Assembly (NCBI RefSeq): GCF_021952865.1 | Contig: NZ_CP040792.1 | Span: 558,001 to 622,000, forward strand | DNA length: 64,000 nucleotides | Reading direction: 5' to 3' | From: Clavibacter californiensis | Lineage (GTDB): Bacteria; Actinomycetota; Actinomycetes; Actinomycetales; Microbacteriaceae | Position numbers and translations under genes: made by a program | Notes under the pieces: generated by a model | Seen by the model: only the letters and a program-made list of their open reading frames with translations | Databases searched by the model: none | Told to the model about the DNA's origin: nothing | Part shown: in pieces, positions 7,187 through 15,308 of the stretch | How positions within the stretch are numbered: position 1 is the stretch's first letter | Layout of the letters: every line of letters begins with the position of its first letter

Positions 7187-9175
7187 TCAGCTCACATGCA
7201 CATCCGGCCGCCGCGACCGCACAGGCTCCGCCCGCCGCAGCACCTCGCGCGTGACCGGGGCGACCTCGCCGGTGCCCGTCACGAGGAAGCGGAGGAGGTT
7301 GCCGACCGGCGACCCCTCCGTCCACTCGAAGTAGACGCCGGGCTTCACGCCCGTGAGGTCGCGCACGGCGAGGAGCACCGCGGCGATCGTGTTGGGGACG
7401 TTGCCGCTCGTCACCTGGAGCACGCGGAAGCCGCAGCGCACGATGCCGCGCACCACGAGGTCCTCCTCGAACTCCGAGGAGTCGCCCGGGGTCACCTCGA
7501 GGAAGATCACGGGGGCCCGGGCCGGGATCCCGCTGTCGCGCCGCTCGTCGCTCGCCTTGCGGCGGTACTCCGCGATCTGCTCCTCCTCGGTCAGCGCCTC
7601 GTCGGGCTCGTCCGGCTCGTGGGCGATGATGCTCACCGCGCCGTAGTCCTCGGCGTCCTCGGTGACGAAGGCGCGCGCCCGCTCGTCCATCGTGAGCGAG
7701 GTCGCGCGGAGCTGGAACGAGCGCTGCACGCGGCTGACGATCGAGACCACGAGGATCCCGAGGATGAACAGCGCGGCGATCCGCACGCCGTCCGGCCGCT
7801 CGATCACGTTGACGACCGTCGTGTACGCGAACACCGTCGCGATCACCGCGAAGCCGATGGTGCGCTTGCGCTGCCCGGCCTTCCTCGCCGACAGCGTCAC
7901 CGCGACCGACGCCGAGGTGATGAGCACGAGCACGCCCGTCGCGTAGGCGCCGGCCTGCGCATCGACGTCGGCCTGGAACACGAGCGTCACGATCACGGCG
8001 ATGGCCGTGAAGACGAGCACGAGCGGGCGCACGGCCGCGGCCCAGTGCGGCGCCATGCCGTAGCGCGGCAGGTAGCGCGGCACGATGTTGAGCAGCCCGG
8101 CCATCGCGGAGGCGCCCGCGAACCAGAGGATGCAGATCGTGCTGATGTCGTAGAGCGTGCCGAAGCCGTCGCCGAGGAACTGGTGCGCGAGGTACGCGAG
8201 CGCGCGGCCGCTGGCCTTGCCGCCGTCCTGGAACTCGGCCTGCGGGATCAGCAGGGTCGTCACGAAGCTCGACGTGATGAGGAACGCGCTCATGATGAGC
8301 GCGGCCACCGTGAGCAGGCGCTTCGTGCCGTGGATCCGCGCCCGCGGCACCCCGTCGGCGTCGTCCTCGCCGCGCACCTGCGGCATCACGGCGACGCCCG
8401 TCTCGAACCCGGAGAGGCCGAGCGCGAGCTTCGGGAACACGATGAGCGCGATGCCCACCATCACGAGCGGGTTGCCGTGCTGCGCCGTGAGCGCCGCCCA
8501 CCAGTCGTCGATGACGACGAGGTCGCCGGCCACGTGGAAGAGGGAGACGACGATCACGATGGCGTTGAGCGTGAGGAAGACGCCCACCAGCACGACCGCG
8601 ATGGAGATCGCCTCCCTGAACCCGCGCAGGAACACGAACGCGAGCGCGGCCAGCAGCACGAGCGTCAGCAGCACCTCGTTGCCCTGGAACCAGTCCGGCG
8701 CGAACGGGTTCTCGACGGCGTGCGCGGTCGCATCCGCCGCCGACAGCGTGATGGTGATGAGGAAGTCGGTCGCCGCGAACCCGAGCAGCACGAGCACGAA
8801 GAGCTTGCCGCCCCACCAGGGGAGGAGGCGTTCGAGCATGGCGATGGATCCCTCGCCGCGGGGGCTCTCGCGCGCCACCCGCCGGTAGACGGGGAGCGCG
8901 CCGAGCAGCGTCAGGAGGATGAGGACGAGCGTCGCGAGCGGCGACAGCAGCCCCGCCGCGACGGCCGCGATGGCCGGCTGGTAGCCGAGGGTGGAGAAGT
9001 AGTCGACGCCCGTGAGGCACATGACGCGCCACCACGAGTGCGTCTTCTCGACGGTCTCGGCATGCGGGCCGGGGTGGGAGCCGGACGCGCCGGGCAGTCC
9101 GTCGAGGAGCCACGCGGTGATCCCGGCGCGGGCGCGGCGCTGCTCGGGCGCGCGCAGCAGCTTCGGCGCGCTCAC
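7187..9175 (-). CDS. APC-superfamily amino acid permease with C-terminal cytoplasmic domain
   Basis: A 662-residue membrane protein with about 12 hydrophobic segments between residues 50 and 500, then a roughly 160-residue soluble C-terminal domain. [17 protein letters not shown] starts the first helix and resembles actinobacterial APC transporters. I take GTG 9175 as the start: it lies four bases inside the end of a 22-codon upstream ORF (GTGA overlap). No better start is visible, although GTG 9325 is also open in frame. Substrate unknown; amino acid or cation symport would be typical. Confidence 0.8.
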   Translation of the reverse strand: MSAPKLLRAPEQRRARAGITAWLLDGLPGASGSHPGPHAETVEKTHSWWRVMCLTGVDYFSTLGYQPAIAAVAAGLLSPLATLVLILLTLLGALPVYRRVARESPRGEGSIAMLERLLPWWGGKLFVLVLLGFAATDFLITITLSAADATAHAVENPFAPDWFQGNEVLLTLVLLAALAFVFLRGFREAISIAVVLVGVFLTLNAIVIVVSLFHVAGDLVVIDDWWAALTAQHGNPLVMVGIALIVFPKLALGLSGFETGVAVMPQVRGEDDADGVPRARIHGTKRLLTVAALIMSAFLITSSFVTTLLIPQAEFQDGGKASGRALAYLAHQFLGDGFGTLYDISTICILWFAGASAMAGLLNIVPRYLPRYGMAPHWAAAVRPLVLVFTAIAVIVTLVFQADVDAQAGAYATGVLVLITSASVAVTLSARKAGQRKRTIGFAVIATVFAYTTVVNVIERPDGVRIAALFILGILVVSIVSRVQRSFQLRATSLTMDERARAFVTEDAEDYGAVSIIAHEPDEPDEALTEEEQIAEYRRKASDERRDSGIPARAPVIFLEVTPGDSSEFEEDLVVRGIVRCGFRVLQVTSGNVPNTIAAVLLAVRDLTGVKPGVYFEWTEGSPVGNLLRFLVTGTGEVAPVTREVLRRAEPVRSRRPDVHVS

Positions 9176-9240
9176 GACCGGGCCGCCGAGGTGGCGGAGC
9201 GGAGCGGGGACGTCATCTGACCGTGATCCGGGCAGTGCAC
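9172..9240 (-). CDS. 22-aa leader ORF overlapping the APC permease start
   Basis: GTG at 9240 is preceded by a perfect AGGAGG at 8-nt spacing, the strongest ribosome site in this stretch. The peptide is 22 residues and its TGA (9172-9174) overlaps the GTG start of the permease. The permease itself has no good ribosome site, so ribosomes may reach it by reinitiation after the leader. The peptide contains one Cys and two His near its start but no run of a regulatory amino acid. Confidence 0.5.
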   Translation of the reverse strand: MHCPDHGQMTSPLRSATSAARS

Positions 9241-9397
9241 GGGGGATCCTCCTGAGGCGGCGCCGGGACCCCGTCTCGCGGATGCGACGGTCGGGCCCGG
9301 CATCATCGTCGGCCCATCGTGCCACTTCCGGGCGGGAGTCGGGTGGGCGCGCAGGGTGCGGTCATGCGGGGGGCGGTTCGCGGATGACGCGGAGAGG

Positions 9398-9752
9398 TCA
9401 GGAGCGCGGCGGCACGGGATCGAACTGGCCGTCGACGAGCACGAAGCGGCGCTCCTGGTCGGCGCCGGGATCCGTGTCGGGCACGCTGATCCACTCCTCC
9501 ATGTGGATGGAGAGCAGGCGGAAGGCCGTGGTCCGCGGGCTGGCGTGCCGCCAGGGGCCGTGGCCGTTCCGACCGAGGACGGTGATCGCGCGGCTGACGG
9601 ATCCGCGCGGGAGGTCCCAGCGCACGGCGGGCTGGCCGTCGGCGCGGCCTTCCAGGATGACCGACGCGATGGTGAAGCGGGCAATCGCCGAACGGCAGGT
9701 CCTCCTGTCGCAGGTGCTCGAGGAACAGGCGGCGGTCGTCGTCGGTGTCCAT
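9398..9752 (-). pseudogene. Hypothetical protein gene with an apparent +1 frameshift
   Basis: ATG 9752, behind a GAGGA ribosome site, opens a frame starting M-D-T-D-D-D-R-R-L-F-L-E-H-L. Around 9688-9692 that frame degenerates, while the next frame carries the continuation: A-I-A-R-F-T-I-A-S-V-I-L-E-G-R-A-D-G, then W-D-L-P-R-G-S-V-S-R-A-I-T-V-L-G-R, ending at 9398 after about 118 residues in all. Removing one G in the GGC following the TTC codon restores a single reading frame. It is either a real inactivating insertion or a sequencing error. The restored protein is small and soluble and I do not recognise it. Confidence 0.6.
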
Positions 9753-9841
9753 GGGTCGATCCTCGCGGGTACGCGCCCGCGCCGCGTCCGCCGCCGTCGA
9801 ACGGCCTACTGCCGGCAGCCGCTGCGGCATGGCGCCGTCGT

Positions 9842-10312
9842 TCAGGGGAGCTGGATGAGGGGGCGGACGAGGATGAGGGTCGGCCCTGCCCAGTCCAGCC
9901 CCGTGTGCTCCTCGAGCGGCAGGAATCCCATTCGGCGGTAGAACTCGCGCGTCTGCGCGTACGGCTCGTGCTCGAACGACGGGCCGACCGTGTGCACCGA
10001 GAGGAGCGCGCATCCGCTCGTCGCGAGAGAGCCGGCCGCGTGCTCCACGAGGAGCCGGCCGACGCCTCGCCCCCGTGCGTCCGGCGCGACCGCGATGAGG
10101 TGCAGCTCCGCGGCCTCGGGGAAGTGCCGGCGGACGAGGGCGACGCCGATGACGCTCGTGCCATCGGTCGCCAGGAGGCTGTCGTAGTCGTCGCTCTCGG
10201 AGGCTGCCACGTAGCCCTCGATCGCTTCGGGGTCGCCGAACCAGTCCGGCAGGTCCTGCAGGATGCGGCGGACGTCGGTGCCGCTTCGCCCGCGTGCGAC
10301 TTCGAGGCTCAT
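9842..10312 (-). CDS. GNAT N-acetyltransferase
   Basis: A 156-residue GNAT acetyltransferase. The core is clear: S-V-I-G-V-A-L-V-R-R, then L-H-L-I-A-V-A-P-D-A-R-G-R-G-V-G-R-L-L-V (acetyl-CoA pyrophosphate loop R-G-R-G-V-G) and the distal Y-A-Q-T-R-E-F-Y-R-R-M-G-F-L-P-L-E-E. The start at 10312 (M-S-L-E-V-A-R-G) gives normal family length. Neighbours run in the same direction but give no pathway hint, and the substrate is unknown. Confidence 0.88.
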   Translation of the reverse strand: MSLEVARGRSGTDVRRILQDLPDWFGDPEAIEGYVAASESDDYDSLLATDGTSVIGVALVRRHFPEAAELHLIAVAPDARGRGVGRLLVEHAAGSLATSGCALLSVHTVGPSFEHEPYAQTREFYRRMGFLPLEEHTGLDWAGPTLILVRPLIQLP

Positions 10313-10347
10313 GCGGCCATCGTCGCAGCAGGGCGGGTCCGGGGTGC

Positions 10348-11007
10348 TCAGCGGGGGACGCCTCGCCGGAGCACACGGTCCCGCACTTTGCTCAACACGT
10401 CGTCCGGCCTGCTCGCCGCGAGGTCGGGCGTCCACATCTCCGGCCACGGCCTGTCGTGACTCACCCAGGCGGTCGAGAGACCCGCGGCGCGAGCGCCAGC
10501 CATGTCGGCCGTGACATGGTCGCCGACCATCCACGCGAAGCCGTCGTCGGGTACAGCGGCCCGGGCGGCGTCGAAGATCCGCGCGTCGGGTTTCCTGGCA
10601 CCCAGCTCTCCGGAGATGACGCTTGCGGCCACCACGCGGTCGAGCCCGGTGCGTCGCAGTTTCATGCGCTGCTGCTCGGACTCGCCGTTCGTCACCACGA
10701 CGAGCGAGACGCCGGCGCGGGCCATGCGCTCCAGCTCGTCGACCACCCCCGGGTAGCACTCGATGACGTCCACGGGCTCGTAGAGCAGCCGTTCCACGAT
10801 GGCGTCCGTCGAACAGGGCGGGGTGAGCCTCTCCTGGATCACCTGCGCCAGTTCCCGTCGCGGCGTGTACCCGCTCCTGTCGGCGTCGACGAGCCATCGC
10901 ACGTCGCTCTCATCGCCGCCCCACTCGACGACCGCCGTGGCAGCCCACGAGGAGAAGGCTGCGTCCCTGTCGACGAGGGTGTTGTCGAGGTCCAGGAAGA
11001 CGGGCAT
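10348..11007 (-). CDS. HAD-superfamily hydrolase (YjjG/GS1-like)
   Basis: A 219-residue HAD phosphatase. Motif I F-L-D-L-D-N-T-L-V-D begins at residue 4 and supports this start. Motif II is V-V-V-T-N-G-E-S. Motif III/IV is G-A-R-K-P-D-A-R-I-F followed by M-V-G-D-H-V-T-A-D-M-A-G-A. The helical cap between motifs I and II and the D-N in motif I resemble nucleotidase-like YjjG members. It may clear damaged or excess phosphometabolites, but the substrate is not determined. Confidence 0.87.
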   Translation of the reverse strand: MPVFLDLDNTLVDRDAAFSSWAATAVVEWGGDESDVRWLVDADRSGYTPRRELAQVIQERLTPPCSTDAIVERLLYEPVDVIECYPGVVDELERMARAGVSLVVVTNGESEQQRMKLRRTGLDRVVAASVISGELGARKPDARIFDAARAAVPDDGFAWMVGDHVTADMAGARAAGLSTAWVSHDRPWPEMWTPDLAASRPDDVLSKVRDRVLRRGVPR

Positions 11008-11210
11008 GGATGCAGGGTACGAGGGGAGCGCATGAGCGGTGGTTCATGAACCGCGGGATCCAGTTGGAGCGCCAGGCCGATGTCCGACCACCGGTCGGGA
11101 TGCGCGCGCGTCTGGACACGGCCGCGCCGCACCGATGCGCCTAGCCTCGACAGGAGCCGCGCCGCACCGCCGCCGCCGCCCACCCGTATCCACGAGGAAG
11201 AGGAACGCGC

Positions 11211-12041
11211 ATGACGACCTGGCTGATCACGGGATGCTCCACCGGACTCGGGCGCGCCTTCGCCGTCGAGGCTCTGGAGCGCGGGCACGACGTCGTCGTC
11301 ACGGCGCGCGACGCCGCGGACGTGCAGGACCTCGCCGAGCGCTTCCCCGAGCACGCCCTCGCGCTCGACCTCGACGTCACCGACCCGGCGCAGGTGTCGC
11401 TCGCGGTCGACGAGGCCACGGCGCGATTCGGCGGCGTCGACGTGCTCGTCAACAACTCGGGCTACGGCTACCGCGCCGCCGTCGAGGAGGGCGACGACGC
11501 GGACGTCGCGCGCCTGTTCGACACCCAGTTCCACGGCAGCGTCCGCATGATCAAGGCGGTGCTGCCCGGCATGCGCGAGCGCCGCAGCGGCACCATCGTG
11601 AACCTCTCGTCCATCGGCGCCGCGCGCACGGGTGCCGGATCCGGCTACTACGGCGCAGTCAAGGCCGCCATCGAGCAGATGACCATGGCCCTGCGCACCG
11701 AGCTGGAGCCGCTCGGGATCGTCGCGACCGTGGTGGCGCCCGGGTCCTTCCGCACCGACTTCTCCGGCCGCTCGCTCACGCAGTCGGCCACCGTCATCGA
11801 CGACTACGCCGAGACCGCCGGCAAGCGCCGCAAGGAGAACGACACCACCGACGGCACGCAGCCCAACGATCCCGCGCTCGGCGCGAAGGTGCTCGTGGAC
11901 GCGGTCGAGCAGGGCGCTCCCTTCTACCTGCTGCTCGGCGGCGATGCCGTCGAGATCGTCACGGGGGCCCTCGACGACCTGCGCGCCGACGTCGACGCGT
12001 GGGCGGACCGCAGCCGGTCGACGGCGTACGACGCGAGCTAG
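11211..12041 (+). CDS. Short-chain dehydrogenase/reductase
   Basis: A 276-residue classical SDR using NAD(P)H. The cofactor motif T-G-C-S-T-G-L-G-R is at about 7-15, N-N-S-G is the SDR NNAG variant, and the catalytic set is Ser in V-N-L-S-S-I-G with Tyr and Lys in Y-Y-G-A-V-K-A-A. The start has a good GAGGAAGAGG ribosome site. Its TAG stop shares the tetranucleotide CTAG (12038-12041) with the stop of the convergent VOC gene. The substrate is unknown. Confidence 0.9.
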   Translation: MTTWLITGCSTGLGRAFAVEALERGHDVVVTARDAADVQDLAERFPEHALALDLDVTDPAQVSLAVDEATARFGGVDVLVNNSGYGYRAAVEEGDDADVARLFDTQFHGSVRMIKAVLPGMRERRSGTIVNLSSIGAARTGAGSGYYGAVKAAIEQMTMALRTELEPLGIVATVVAPGSFRTDFSGRSLTQSATVIDDYAETAGKRRKENDTTDGTQPNDPALGAKVLVDAVEQGAPFYLLLGGDAVEIVTGALDDLRADVDAWADRSRSTAYDAS

Positions 12042-12469
12042 ACGGAGCCCGGCGGGGCGACGAACACGCAGAACGGGTGCCCGGCCGGATCCCGCAGCAC
12101 GTAGAGGGGCTCATCGGGATCCGTCGACCGGTCCTGCAGCACGGTCGCGCCGAGCTCCTCGGCGTGTCCGCGGTGCCGCTCGAGCTGCGCGGTGGAGCTG
12201 ACGGTGAGGTCCAGGTGCAGCATCTGCGGCGGCGAGCCGGTGGGCCAGCTCGGCGCCGGCATGCCGGGCGCCTCCTGGAAGGCCAGCCGACGCGTGCCGT
12301 GGTCGTCGACCAGCACCAGCCAGTCCGCGTCCGGCCCGGACGCCTCGGGCTCGTCGCCCGGCCGGTAGCGGAGCCCCAGGGGCTCCCGGTAGAACTCGGC
12401 CAGGAGCCGGGGATCGGGCGCGTCGAGGACGGTCTGCAGCAGGTGCGGGTGGTCGGCGGGATCGGTCAT
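12038..12469 (-). CDS. VOC (glyoxalase/bleomycin-resistance fold) protein
   Basis: A 143-residue protein of the vicinal-oxygen-chelate superfamily, closest to the actinobacterial glyoxalase-like VOC proteins. Visible features are the N-terminal beta-alpha-beta element (V-L-D-A-P-D-P-R-L-L-A-E-F-Y-R-E-P-L-G-L-R), the paired M-L-H-L-D-L-T-V segment and the C-terminal Y-V-L-R-D-P-A-G-H-P-F-C-V-F. It could be a metal-dependent enzyme or a small-molecule binding protein. Tail-to-tail with the SDR gene. Confidence 0.87.
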   Translation of the reverse strand: MTDPADHPHLLQTVLDAPDPRLLAEFYREPLGLRYRPGDEPEASGPDADWLVLVDDHGTRRLAFQEAPGMPAPSWPTGSPPQMLHLDLTVSSTAQLERHRGHAEELGATVLQDRSTDPDEPLYVLRDPAGHPFCVFVAPPGSV

Positions 12470-12879
12470 GGTCCCGTCCTACTCCTCGGGTGTCACCTCG
12501 TCCCGGCGCGTCGACGCCCGGAGCACCCGCACGAGGACGGGGGCCGGGCATCGCGGACGTGACGCCGAGCGACGCGTTCGTGCACGAGGAGCATTCGTCC
12601 CCCGTGAGCGGGAGCGGCCGTCAGCACAGCGGGCCTCGGCGACGCGACCGGACGGCAGGCTCCGCCAGGAGCACGACGGCGTCCATGACCATCCGCAGCG
12701 GGCCGAGGAGTCGCACGTCTCCGCGCATGAGCATGATCACGACGGCGATCCCGAAGGGCACGGCGAGCCCGGCGTTGGCCCGCGCTCTGCGTCTCCGCCG
12801 GAGGCGAGCCCGGCCGGATCCGCCCTCGAGCTCCCGAGGCGTCGTCTCCGCCGGGAGCCCGCCGATGTCGCCGCGGGCC
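12470..12879. other. Gene-poor gap with a possible membrane-protein remnant
   Basis: No complete gene is visible. On the minus strand a frame ending at 12621 reads as a hydrophobic stretch over about 53 codons (A-G-L-A-V-P-F-G-I-A-V-V-I-M-L-M-R-G-D-V) but has no credible start or ribosome site, and becomes Arg-rich at both ends. It may be the end of a decayed membrane-protein gene or chance. The rest shows no motif I can name. Confidence 0.3.
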
Positions 12880-13557
12880 CTACGGGGCAGACGGGGCGGA
12901 CGGGGGTGCGGATCGGATCATGGCGAGCGACGGCGCCCGGCCCTTCTCGATGTGCGTGAAGGCGATGGACTCGGCGAGGCGGTCGTTGCCGGCCCGGATG
13001 GCGTCGAGGAGGCCGTGGTGCTCCTCGGACTGCTGTCGCTGGTCCCGCTCGCTCGTCAGGTAGAAGAGCCAGGTCATGCGCCCCGTGACGGCACGCATGA
13101 GCGCGGAGAGCAGATCGCTGTCCGCGACCGCCACGATCGCCTCGTGCACGACGGTGGAGGTCTCGGCGATCTCGAGCCAGTCCTCGCTGTCGAGGGCGCG
13201 GTGCTCGGCGTCGATCGCGGCGAGGAGCGGTCGCAGGGAGGCACCGTCCGCCACGCGCTGCGCGGCGAGCCGTGCGGCGAGCGTCTCGAGGCTGAGGCGC
13301 ACGTCGAACAGCTCCACGACGTCGGCGACGCTCCATTCGGCGACCCGGGTGGAGCGACGGGGGAGCATCCGGACGAAGCCCTCGTTCGCCAGCCGGGGCA
13401 CCGCCTCCCGTACGGGGAGGCGCGAGACGTGCAGCTCGGCGGCGAGGCTGGCCTCGACGAGTCGGGACCCCTGCGGGTAGCGGCCGAGGATGATCTGCCG
13501 ACGCAGGGTGCGGTACGTCTGGCTCGCCAGCGACTCCTCGGGGGTGTCGAGGGTCAT
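12880..13557 (-). CDS. GntR-family regulator, FadR/FCD type
   Basis: A 225-residue transcription factor. The N-terminal winged HTH shows the GntR pattern: Y-R-T-L-R-R-Q-I-I-L-G-R-Y-P-Q-G-S-R-L-V-E (the dyad of FadR-like members), then V-S-R-L-P-V-R-E-A-V-P-R-L-A-N-E-G. An all-helical FCD ligand-binding domain follows, with the metal-binding pattern D-V-R-L-S-L-E and H-E-A-I-V-A-V-A-D-S. The start at 13557 follows AAGGGAGG. It is the last gene of the operon that begins with the MFS transporter, so it is probably the local regulator, binding the repeated site at 17758-17890. Effector unknown. Confidence 0.88.
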   Translation of the reverse strand: MTLDTPEESLASQTYRTLRRQIILGRYPQGSRLVEASLAAELHVSRLPVREAVPRLANEGFVRMLPRRSTRVAEWSVADVVELFDVRLSLETLAARLAAQRVADGASLRPLLAAIDAEHRALDSEDWLEIAETSTVVHEAIVAVADSDLLSALMRAVTGRMTWLFYLTSERDQRQQSEEHHGLLDAIRAGNDRLAESIAFTHIEKGRAPSLAMIRSAPPSAPSAP

Positions 13558-13596
13558 GGGGCCTCCCTTTCGATGCGGCCCGACCATTCAACACGC

Positions 13597-14310
13597 TCAG
13601 CCCGCGGGCCAGCTCCGTCGCTTGGGCAGCGGACGTGCGTAGCTGTCGGCCCGGCTCGTGCTGAGCCCCTGTCGCACGAGCAGCTCCACGAGGGAGGCCG
13701 CGGCGGCCACGCCGTCGACGACCGGCACCGGGAGGCGCGCGCCGACGTGCTCCTCCAGCCCGGCCATCCCCGCGCAGCCGAGGCAGATGACCTCCGCTCC
13801 GCGCGCGATGGCGCGTTCCCCGGCGGCCACGAACGCGTCCACCGTGGCGACCGGGTCGTCCTCGAGCTGGAGGACCCCCAGGCCGGTGTCCTCGATGGCG
13901 GCGCAGTGGGCGAGCAGCCCGGCCGTCAGGAGGCTGTCCTCGATCTGGCCCGCGGCCCGGCGGACCGTGGTCACGACGCCGAAGCGGCGGCCGAGCATCA
14001 TCGCCACGTGCGCCGACGCCTCCGTGATGTCGACCACGGGCACGTCGAGGAGCTCGCGGGCGCCCTCCCGGCCGTGCTCGCCGAAGCCGGCCATCACCAC
14101 GCCGTCGATGCCTGGCGGCAGGCGCTCGAGCGCGTGCAGCACAGCGGCCGCGCTGAGGAAGCTGTCGTACCAGCCCTCGGCAGAGGCGACGCCCCAGGTC
14201 GGCGTCACGGGGACGATCTCCGTCCCCGGACCCACGGCGAGATGGGCCCGGGATGCGGCGGTCTCGGTCATGGACTCCGTGGTGTTGCAGTTCACGACGG
14301 CGATGCGCAT
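13597..14310 (-). CDS. Asp/Glu/hydantoin racemase-fold protein lacking the first catalytic Cys
   Basis: A 237-residue protein of the Asp/Glu racemase superfamily, hydantoin-racemase branch: it begins I-A-V-V-N-C-N-T-T-E-S-M-T and carries the C-terminal L-G-C-A-G-M motif with Cys179. Racemases of this group use two cysteines. The first, normally in A-C-F-G-D, is replaced here by Gly75 in M-A-G-F-G-E-H-G. A glycine there with one retained Cys is the arrangement of arylmalonate decarboxylase, so a decarboxylase or isomerase role is as likely as racemization. Its ATG overlaps the stop of the cyclodeaminase-like gene (ATGA). Third enzyme-like gene of the operon. Confidence 0.82.
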   Translation of the reverse strand: MRIAVVNCNTTESMTETAASRAHLAVGPGTEIVPVTPTWGVASAEGWYDSFLSAAAVLHALERLPPGIDGVVMAGFGEHGREGARELLDVPVVDITEASAHVAMMLGRRFGVVTTVRRAAGQIEDSLLTAGLLAHCAAIEDTGLGVLQLEDDPVATVDAFVAAGERAIARGAEVICLGCAGMAGLEEHVGARLPVPVVDGVAAAASLVELLVRQGLSTSRADSYARPLPKRRSWPAG

Positions 14311-15308
14311 CAGGCACCCACCGCGGCGACGGCGCCGGCCGCGAGACGGAGGTCGTCCCCGACGCCGCGCGCGCGGGCGAGGTCGATCACGGCCGCCGCG
14401 ACGGCGAGGTCCTGCGCGCCGAGGCCCACGGAGTCGAACACCGTGATCTCGTCGCGCCGGATCCGGCCCGGCGCCGCACCGACGACGACGGCACCGAGCT
14501 CGCGGAGGTCGGCGGACGCGTCGAGGGCGCCCTCCGCGATGGCGCGCAGCAGATCGCCCGACTTGGCACGCGCGGTCTCCGCGCCGTCGACCACCAGCGT
14601 GCCCCTCGTCATCGCCGCCGCGTCGAGCTCGCGGTGGGTGGGGCGCGGGCGGGCGCCGACCGCGTTGACGTGCATGCCGGGTCGCAGCCATGCGCCGCGG
14701 ACGAGGGGATTCACCGACGGCGTGAGCGTGCACAGCACGTCGCAGGCCTCGACGACGGCGCGGGGATCGGGGGCCACGGCGACGGGCACGTCGACCCCCT
14801 CCCGGAAGCGGGCCACGGTCGCGGCCGACCGGGACCAGACGACCACCTCCTCCAGGCCGGTCGCGGCGCACACGGCGCGCACGTGCTCCTCGGCGAGCGG
14901 GCCGGCGCCGATCAGCCCGAGGACGCGGCTCTCCGGCCGCGCGAGGAGGCGGGTCGCGAGAGCGGAGGAGGCGGCGGTGCGCAGCCGGGTGATGAGCGCG
15001 CCGTCCAGCACGGCGACGCACTCGCCCGTCGCGAGGGATGACACGAGGATCGTCGACCGCTGCGTCGGCAACCCGAGGGCGGCGTTGCCGGGCAAGTCGG
15101 CCATGAGCTTGACCGCCGCCAGGCCGAGCCGGTCCGAGCGCGCGGCCATCGGCAGGATGAGCCCGTCGTCCGTCCCGGAGAGCGCGACGGGAGCCGGCTG
15201 CTCCATCGCGCCGGAGCCGAGGTCCGCGAAGATCCGCTCGACGACGCCGAGCACGTCGACGTCCTCGAGCAGTGGGCCGATCGCGTCGTAGGACAGCGCC
15301 AGCGGCAT
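14310..15308 (-). CDS. Ornithine cyclodeaminase / mu-crystallin family protein
   Basis: A 332-residue NAD(P)-dependent enzyme of the ornithine cyclodeaminase/mu-crystallin family, whose members include cyclodeaminases, ketimine reductases and alanine dehydrogenases. Visible: A-A-V-K-L-M-A-D-L-P-G-N (catalytic Lys and substrate loop), I-T-R-L-R-T-A-A-S-S-A-L-A-T, the nucleotide motif G-L-I-G-A-G-P-L-A-E-E-H and the closing D-S-V-G-L-G-A-Q-D-L-A. It overlaps both neighbours by one stop-start codon, so it is translationally tied to the NMT1-like and racemase-fold genes. The substrate probably matches theirs: an amino acid or imino acid. Confidence 0.87.
   Translation of the reverse strand: MPLALSYDAIGPLLEDVDVLGVVERIFADLGSGAMEQPAPVALSGTDDGLILPMAARSDRLGLAAVKLMADLPGNAALGLPTQRSTILVSSLATGECVAVLDGALITRLRTAASSALATRLLARPESRVLGLIGAGPLAEEHVRAVCAATGLEEVVVWSRSAATVARFREGVDVPVAVAPDPRAVVEACDVLCTLTPSVNPLVRGAWLRPGMHVNAVGARPRPTHRELDAAAMTRGTLVVDGAETARAKSGDLLRAIAEGALDASADLRELGAVVVGAAPGRIRRDEITVFDSVGLGAQDLAVAAAVIDLARARGVGDDLRLAAGAVAAVGA

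Noticed and set aside
6588-9113. Open frames over 2 kb on both strands over the APC permease
   Set aside because: Low-complexity Arg/His/Ala translations without domains; high GC removes stop codons in alternative frames.
12490-15291. A 933-codon plus-strand open frame
   Set aside because: It is antisense to the GntR, racemase-fold and cyclodeaminase-like genes, all of which have family motifs and ribosome sites.
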